Assembly: GCA_002294005.1 (NCBI GenBank)
Contig: DBEH01000020.1
Span: forward strand, 47,401-74,363
DNA from: Firmicutes bacterium UBA911
GTDB lineage: Bacteria; Bacillota; Desulfotomaculia; Desulfotomaculales; Desulforudaceae
Length of the DNA stretch: 26,963 nucleotides
Reading direction: 5' to 3'
Positions 22,754-26,963 of the stretch are shown piece by piece. Made by a program: the position numbers and the translations under genes. Below the pieces are notes generated by a model. The model saw only the letters and a program-made list of their open reading frames with translations, made no database searches and was not told the DNA's origin. How positions within the stretch are numbered: position 1 is the first letter of the stretch; the number at the start of each line of letters is the position of its first letter.

Positions 22754-23857
22754 TTATGACCGGCGTGGACGTCGAAGGCGGCGTGAGCAGACGTCCACCG
22801 CCAGCCGGGCCGCCGCGCCGCAGGCCAGGAAAAACTCCGGCGTGGCGTGCCGGTTCCGCCCCATGGTGGTGACCTCCAGCCCGTGGCGCTCAAGCCCGGC
22901 TAAGGCCGCGCTCCCGTCGGCGACCACCACCTGGTGGCGCGCGCTCACCCCGGCCGCCGCCATTTGCGCCTCCAGGGCGGCCAGGGCCTGCGCGTCATCC
23001 AGGCGCGGCAGGGCCACCAGGGCCGGCGCCAGCGCCACCCTTCCCAGGGCGGTCAGGGTGTGGTGGCTCACCCCCCGGTGGCGCTCCCGGGGGTCGACAA
23101 AACTGAGCCGCGGGATGGCGATCGGCACCCCACCCAGCACGCCCGCCGCGTTGATAAGCTCCCCCTGCTCGATCCCGGTAAACCCGAAGGTCTGCGCCGT
23201 CCCCACGATCCCCGGCCCCATCGCCGCCAGGATGATGTCGGCTTGCGCCGCCTCCCGCGCGGCCAGCATCCCGCTGTAGACGTTGACCGCCTCGAAGTCG
23301 CCCCCGAAGGCGTGCCCGCAGGTCACGGTCGCGTGCACCAGCCCCGCTTCCTTGAGCCGGACCGCCAGCCGGCTGAACGCGAGCGGCAGCGCCCCCCCGT
23401 CGGTCATCAGGTACACCACTTTAAGCTCCGGCGCCAGCTCCCCCACCGCCGCCGCGAACGGCCCGAGCATGCTGTGCAGGGAGCCCGCCACCACCGGGAG
23501 CCCGTCCAGCCCCGCGGAGTCCCGCAGCCGCTCGGCGTGCGGGCTCGCGTCCTCCTCCACCGCCAGCACCGGCACCTGAAACGGCGTGTACCTGAGCTTC
23601 ATGATGTGCCCCGCCGCCGGGCCGTCGTGCTCCAGCCGCGCCAGGTTCACCATCACGAAGTGCACGCCCCCGGTCCCGAGCCCCAGCGCCACCGCCCCGG
23701 TGTTCAGGACCACGCGGTCCCCCACCGCCACCGAACCGGTGAAATGGTCGTAGTTGACCGCCCGCTCCACCCGGCCCTCGACCTCCACCAGCACCTCGGA
23801 CACCCCTGGGCGCTCTTCCACCACTTCCACGACCCGCCCCGGCCGCACTCTGATCAA
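22754..23857 (-). CDS. DUF3866 family protein
   Basis: Conserved 367-aa Firmicutes protein of unknown function, often next to spoIIM. Features seen: an N-terminal beta-rich part with GDRVVLNTGAVALGLGTGGVHFVMVNL, a glycine/alanine-rich central region (VVYLMTDGGALPLAFSRL, GHAFGGDFEAVNVYSGM) and a PGIVGTAQTFGFTGIEQGE stretch; no membrane segment or signal. The TTG at 23857 has AAGGAG at 9 nt; the 21 residues upstream in the same frame would lie in the promoter region. It is divergent from the amphi-Trp gene and probably heads the spoIIM transcript (59 bp gap). Confidence 0.88.
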   Translation of the reverse strand: MIRVRPGRVVEVVEERPGVSEVLVEVEGRVERAVNYDHFTGSVAVGDRVVLNTGAVALGLGTGGVHFVMVNLARLEHDGPAAGHIMKLRYTPFQVPVLAVEEDASPHAERLRDSAGLDGLPVVAGSLHSMLGPFAAAVGELAPELKVVYLMTDGGALPLAFSRLAVRLKEAGLVHATVTCGHAFGGDFEAVNVYSGMLAAREAAQADIILAAMGPGIVGTAQTFGFTGIEQGELINAAGVLGGVPIAIPRLSFVDPRERHRGVSHHTLTALGRVALAPALVALPRLDDAQALAALEAQMAAAGVSARHQVVVADGSAALAGLERHGLEVTTMGRNRHATPEFFLACGAAARLAVDVCSRRLRRPRRS

Positions 23858-23892
23858 CGGCGCACACTCCTTGAGGAAAACTTGTTTTATAC

Positions 23893-23920
23893 AGTATATT
23901 CCTGGATGCCGGAAACACAA
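23893..23920 (-). promoter_or_regulatory. Possible promoter of DUF3866-spoIIM
   Basis: Minus-strand TTGTGT (23915-23920) and TATACT (23893-23898) with a 16-nt spacer, about 36 nt upstream of the TTG start. Moderate match to sigma-A; a sporulation sigma cannot be excluded. Confidence 0.45.
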
Positions 23921-23964
23921 AGTATGCCGGGGAACGGAACCAACCGGGGGGGCGGGTTTTCATA

Positions 23965-23993
23965 TTGACAAGCTCTGGAAATTGGGTTATAAT
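23965..23993 (+). promoter_or_regulatory. Consensus sigma-A promoter of the amphi-Trp gene
   Basis: TTGACA (23965-23970), exactly 17 nt, TATAAT (23988-23993): a perfect match in both boxes and spacing. The start codon is 33 nt downstream of the -10 box, with AAGGAGG at 24012-24018. Confidence 0.9.
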
Positions 23994-24026
23994 TTTTGGT
24001 AATCAAGTAATAAGGAGGTATCTGGT

Positions 24027-24302
24027 ATGGGATCATCGGAAGAAGTGCTGTTCGAGAGCGAGGAACACAAGAGTCTTTCCGAGATCGTCGAGTTTTTGCG
24101 AGCCGCGGCCGACGGCCTGGAGCAGGGGGTCTTGATCCTGACCCAGGACGAGCGCCGGGTGGAGGTCCGCCCGCCGGGGGAGGCGCTGCTTGAGATTGAG
24201 TACGAGGTTAAGGGCGATGAGCACGAACTGGAAATTGAGATCAAGTGGCGGGCGGAGGACGCGTCGGCCCCAGAGGATGAGGAATCTGATCAGGACGACT
24301 AG
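24027..24302 (+). CDS. Amphi-Trp domain protein
   Basis: 91-aa acidic protein matching the amphi-Trp domain: EVLFESEEHKSLSEIVEFLRAAADGLEQGVLIL, then RRVEVRPPGEALLEIEYEVKGDEHELEIEIKW. The final Trp is part of the KW that names the family. A low-complexity acidic tail follows (EDEESDQDD). Function unknown; no membrane segment or signal. ATG behind AAGGAGG at 8 nt, transcribed from a perfect sigma-A promoter, so it is likely well expressed. Its TAG ends exactly one base before the stop codon of the convergent recQ gene. Confidence 0.9.
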   Translation: MGSSEEVLFESEEHKSLSEIVEFLRAAADGLEQGVLILTQDERRVEVRPPGEALLEIEYEVKGDEHELEIEIKWRAEDASAPEDEESDQDD

Positions 24303-26096
24303 TCATCGTGAAAACGGGCCCGGCGAGCTCAGCTTGCCTTTCCTAAGGGCCTCCCGGCCCGCGGCGGTCAAGGCCACCACCGGGTATTCCCGGCCTTCAA
24401 TAGTAAGGTGGCCGTCCGCCAGCAGACGGTCGATCAGCTCCAGGACCGCTTTGCCGCTGCTGTTCCCCAGGGCCCGGTAGTAAATCAGGTGGTTATACCT
24501 GTAGGCCGATAGACTGTGAGCGTTGGCCCCTCGCAGAATGTCGGCCAGTTTCTTTTTGCCGACGCCCCGAGGCAGCGCGCGCACACAGGCCAATACGAGC
24601 AGTGGCTCCCGGGAAAGCTCCGGCTCACCCGCGGCCGCCGCCAGGCAGTTGTCACAGCAGCGCGGCGCGCTCCCCCCGGATTTTTCGCCGAAATACGCCA
24701 GCAGCATCGTCCTGCGGCAGCGGGTGGTATTGGCCCAGTTCACCACGGTCGCCAGCAAGGCTAAACGGTAAGCCGACCGGTTTTCCACCTCCCGCAGCGC
24801 GGCCTCCACCGCCCCGGGAGGCGGGCGCTTTCCCGGCTCCACAGAGAGGCTGTCCTCGTCGCGGTCGGCCAGCCTGATCGCCTGCAGCCGTTCCAGAATA
24901 CCGACCACCAGCCGCTGCTTCGTCTCACTCAAGCCCGCCTGCTCCAACTCGGCCGTGGGCACGACGGACCGCCCCCCGTCGGCGAACCGGCCACAGGTTC
25001 GCCAGAACAGATTCAGGTCCTCCCGGGTGACTGTACTTTGATCAATGAACCATTCCTGCAGGCTTTTGTCCTTCAAGGAGAACAGCAGCCGGCACTCGGC
25101 CGGCAGGCCGTCGCGTCCGGCCCTGCCGATCTCCTGATAGTAGGCCTCCAGTGATCCCGGCAAACTGTAGTGGATGACAAAGCGGATATTGGCCTTGTCG
25201 ATACCCATGCCGAAGGCGTTGGTGGCGGCCACCACCCTGACTTCTTCCTTGATGAAGGCCTCCTGTACGGCGCTGCGCCTCTCGGAGGGCAGACCGGCAT
25301 GGTAACATTCGGCCGGAATTTCCAAAGCGTCCCGCACCCAGGCCGCCACCGCTTCGCTGTCCCGGCGGGTGGCGGCGTAGATAATGCCGCTCCCCGGCTG
25401 CCGCCGCAAGAACTCCCGCACTGACTCCTGTTTCTCCCGTTCACCGTCCACCCTTTCAGCAGAAATATACAGGTTGGGCCGGTCACTTCCCGCCGCCACC
25501 ACCATGGCCCCCGGAATCCCAAGTTGCGCGCGGATATCCCGTTGCACCTCCGGCGTGGCCGTGGCGGTAAGCGCCAAAAGTCGGGGGCGACGCGGCAATT
25601 GTTCGTAGAAATTCCGGATCCAGAGATAGTCCGGCCGGAAGTCGTGACCCCACTGGGAAATACAGTGGGCCTCGTCCACCACCAGGAGATCGATCGGGAT
25701 TTCCTTGGTTAACTCCAGAAAGCTTCTGTTTCGGAGCCGCTCCGGGGCAATATAGACCAGCTTGAACGCGCCGTTCAGAAGGCCGCGCATTCTCTGCCGG
25801 TACTCTTTGGAGTTGATCTGACTGTTAAGCAAGGTAGCCTGGCCGAAGTCCTTCTCACGCAGGTTGTCCACCTGGTCCTTCATCAAGGCGATCAGGGGGG
25901 AAATCACCAAAGTGAGGCCGGGAAGCAGCAAGGACGGGAGTTGGTAGCAGAGGGACTTTCCGCTGCCGGTGGGCATGACGGCCAGGACATCCTCTCCGGC
26001 CAGGCTCGCTTCGATGACCTCCTTCTGGCCGGGACGGAACTGGTTGAAACCGAAACGCCGGTATAAGGTTTCGTGCAGAAGGGGATTCGTCGCCAT
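24303..26096 (-). CDS. recQ: ATP-dependent DNA helicase RecQ
   Basis: 3'-5' DNA helicase of recombination and fork repair. From the ATG at 26096 it is 597 aa. Motifs: FRPGQKEVI, Walker A MPTGSGKS (41-48), VVDEAH (139-144), TATATPEV, ATNAFGMGIDK and QEIGRAGRDG. A zinc-binding module follows with Cys460, Cys480/481 and Cys484 (TRCRR ... CCDNC), then a winged-helix RQC domain that ends near the C-terminus. No HRDC domain follows. About 130 residues separate motif VI from the first zinc cysteine, clearly more than in E. coli RecQ, so an extra domain lies there. The frame is open to 26114 (TTG/GTG); the ATG is chosen by family N-terminus, no start has a strong ribosome-binding site. Confidence 0.93.
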   Translation of the reverse strand: MATNPLLHETLYRRFGFNQFRPGQKEVIEASLAGEDVLAVMPTGSGKSLCYQLPSLLLPGLTLVISPLIALMKDQVDNLREKDFGQATLLNSQINSKEYRQRMRGLLNGAFKLVYIAPERLRNRSFLELTKEIPIDLLVVDEAHCISQWGHDFRPDYLWIRNFYEQLPRRPRLLALTATATPEVQRDIRAQLGIPGAMVVAAGSDRPNLYISAERVDGEREKQESVREFLRRQPGSGIIYAATRRDSEAVAAWVRDALEIPAECYHAGLPSERRSAVQEAFIKEEVRVVAATNAFGMGIDKANIRFVIHYSLPGSLEAYYQEIGRAGRDGLPAECRLLFSLKDKSLQEWFIDQSTVTREDLNLFWRTCGRFADGGRSVVPTAELEQAGLSETKQRLVVGILERLQAIRLADRDEDSLSVEPGKRPPPGAVEAALREVENRSAYRLALLATVVNWANTTRCRRTMLLAYFGEKSGGSAPRCCDNCLAAAAGEPELSREPLLVLACVRALPRGVGKKKLADILRGANAHSLSAYRYNHLIYYRALGNSSGKAVLELIDRLLADGHLTIEGREYPVVALTAAGREALRKGKLSSPGPFSR

Positions 26097-26176
26097 ATTG
26101 ACATGATACACCAATTACCTGGAATGTCCTGCTATTTTCGGGCTAAAAAGGACCGCTCGTGGAAAACGTGAGGGCT

Positions 26177-26205
26177 TTGACTTAGTCCTTGACTTAGTTT
26201 ATACT
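26177..26205 (+). promoter_or_regulatory. Promoter of the toxin-antitoxin operon with direct repeat
   Basis: TTGACT (26177-26182), 17 nt, TATACT (26200-26205), 20 nt before the antitoxin start. The word TTGACTTAGT occurs twice (26177-26186 and 26189-26198), covering the -35 box and spacer; this is a plausible operator for autorepression by the antitoxin. Confidence 0.65.
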
Positions 26206-26224
26206 TTTAGCGAGGTGAATTTTC

Positions 26225-26461
26225 ATGCCGCTCTATATAAATGTGCATGAGGCCAAAACCCAGCTTTCTCAGCTACTGGCACGAGTGAGAACCGGGGAGG
26301 AAATCATTATCGCCAAGGCCGGCGTACCTGTGGCCCGGTTGGTTCCGCTGGAAAACCAACCGGTTTTGCGCGTTGCCGGAAGTGCAAAGGGCAAGCTGAC
26401 TATCGCTCCCGATTTCGATGCCCCCCTTCCCGAATCTCTGCTGGATGATTTCGAGAAATGA
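26225..26461 (+). CDS. Phd/YefM-type antitoxin
   Basis: 78-aa protein with the Phd/YefM N-terminal fold: INVHEAKTQLSQLLARVRTGEEIIIAKAGVPVARLVPL, a DNA-binding dimer domain. The C-terminal tail (SLLDDFEK) would wrap the toxin. ATG behind GAGGTG (26212-26217). Its stop overlaps the toxin start by 4 bp (ATGA), the usual coupling. Expected to repress its own promoter and neutralise the PIN toxin. Confidence 0.92.
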   Translation: MPLYINVHEAKTQLSQLLARVRTGEEIIIAKAGVPVARLVPLENQPVLRVAGSAKGKLTIAPDFDAPLPESLLDDFEK

Positions 26462-26850
26462 GAGTGCTGCTGGACACACATGCCTTCTTGTGGTGGATTA
26501 CCGACGATCCGCGGTTATCGCTCCGGGTACGGACGATCATCAGCGAGGGAGCCAACGAGGCATTCCTCAGCGCGGCGAGTGGTTGGGAGATCGCTGTCAA
26601 AGCGGGATTGGGCAGACTGAGGCAGTTGCCGGAGGACAATCTGGAACGCTTCATCTCGGAACAATTGGCGCTCAACGCCATACTAAGCTTGCCGGTCCGG
26701 ATGAGCCACGCACTACGCGTTTACACGCTACCGCTCCATCATCGGGATCCATTCGACCGCATGCTTGTGGCGCAATCGCAATTGGAGGACCTGCCCGTGA
26801 TAACAGCCGACCCGATCATCGCGCGATATCCCGTGAAAGTCATCTGGTAG
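26458..26850 (+). CDS. PIN-domain toxin (VapC type)
   Basis: 130-aa PIN-domain ribonuclease, the toxin of the operon. The acidic metal site is complete: Asp6 (LLDTHAFLWW), Glu44 (SGWEIAVKAGLGRL), Asp97 or Asp100 (HHRDPFDRMLVAQS) and Asp118 (ITADPII). It ends in YPVKVIW, the usual last strand. The RNA target cannot be predicted. It is translationally coupled to the antitoxin. Confidence 0.92.
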   Translation: MRVLLDTHAFLWWITDDPRLSLRVRTIISEGANEAFLSAASGWEIAVKAGLGRLRQLPEDNLERFISEQLALNAILSLPVRMSHALRVYTLPLHHRDPFDRMLVAQSQLEDLPVITADPIIARYPVKVIW

Positions 26851-26963
26851 CTTCTAAGGGAAACGGGATCGGCCTTGCATTGACCCCCTCCACTACGGTT
26901 AAGAGCCTTGTTGCTGCCTCGAAAACGCATTAAACCTCGATCCGGTCTTTGTTGCAGAATAGA

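Overview
The window reads as ordinary chromosome of a GC-rich, spore-forming, probably anaerobic Firmicute of the Desulfotomaculum/Pelotomaculum/Desulforudis type. This is an inference, not a database result. It rests on a stage II sporulation gene (spoIIM), the spoIIM-DUF4227-xerD-deoB-pdp order known from Firmicutes, sigma-A type promoters with consensus boxes, many GTG/TTG starts behind strong AGGAGG sites, an AddAB-type rather than RecBCD recombination nuclease, and a B12-dependent ribonucleotide reductase. No rRNA, tRNA, CRISPR array, prophage or transposase was seen.

Layout. At 50-2290 (-) lies the class II ribonucleotide reductase nrdJ, divergent from an isolated glyceraldehyde-3-phosphate dehydrogenase gene (2540-3538, +). 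A small acidic orphan (3582-3848, -) is followed by an ECF sigma factor and an overlapping membrane DUF4367 partner (4157-5675, +). Then come a 74-aa orphan, a YaiI/YqxD (DUF188) protein and a 50-aa DUF1540 protein, all on the minus strand. From 17018 down to 7155 runs a DNA-repair block on the minus strand: a SbcD-like nuclease fused to a compact Rad50-like ATPase, then addB and addA. Upstream of that, also on the minus strand, are DUF3866, spoIIM, a DUF4227-like membrane protein, xerD, deoB, pdp and a leuB-type dehydrogenase. A divergent amphi-Trp gene with a consensus promoter converges without a gap on recQ. The window ends with a Phd/VapC-type toxin-antitoxin operon.

How the genes relate. 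addB, addA, the SbcCD-like fusion, recQ and xerD make this a region of double-strand-break processing and chromosome-dimer resolution. nrdJ, deoB and pdp add deoxynucleotide synthesis and nucleoside salvage.

Main unusual feature. A family of short GC-rich repeats has entered the reading frames of addA, addB and the SbcCD-like gene at about seven places, always in the same orientation and always keeping the host frame open. The same DNA words are translated in all three frames at different sites, so the repeat is conserved as DNA and not as a protein motif. Further repeat structures are a 24-bp-arm inverted repeat between the SbcCD-like gene and addB, decayed extra copies of the pdp 3' end behind pdp, and a 31-bp direct repeat in front of the DUF188 gene.
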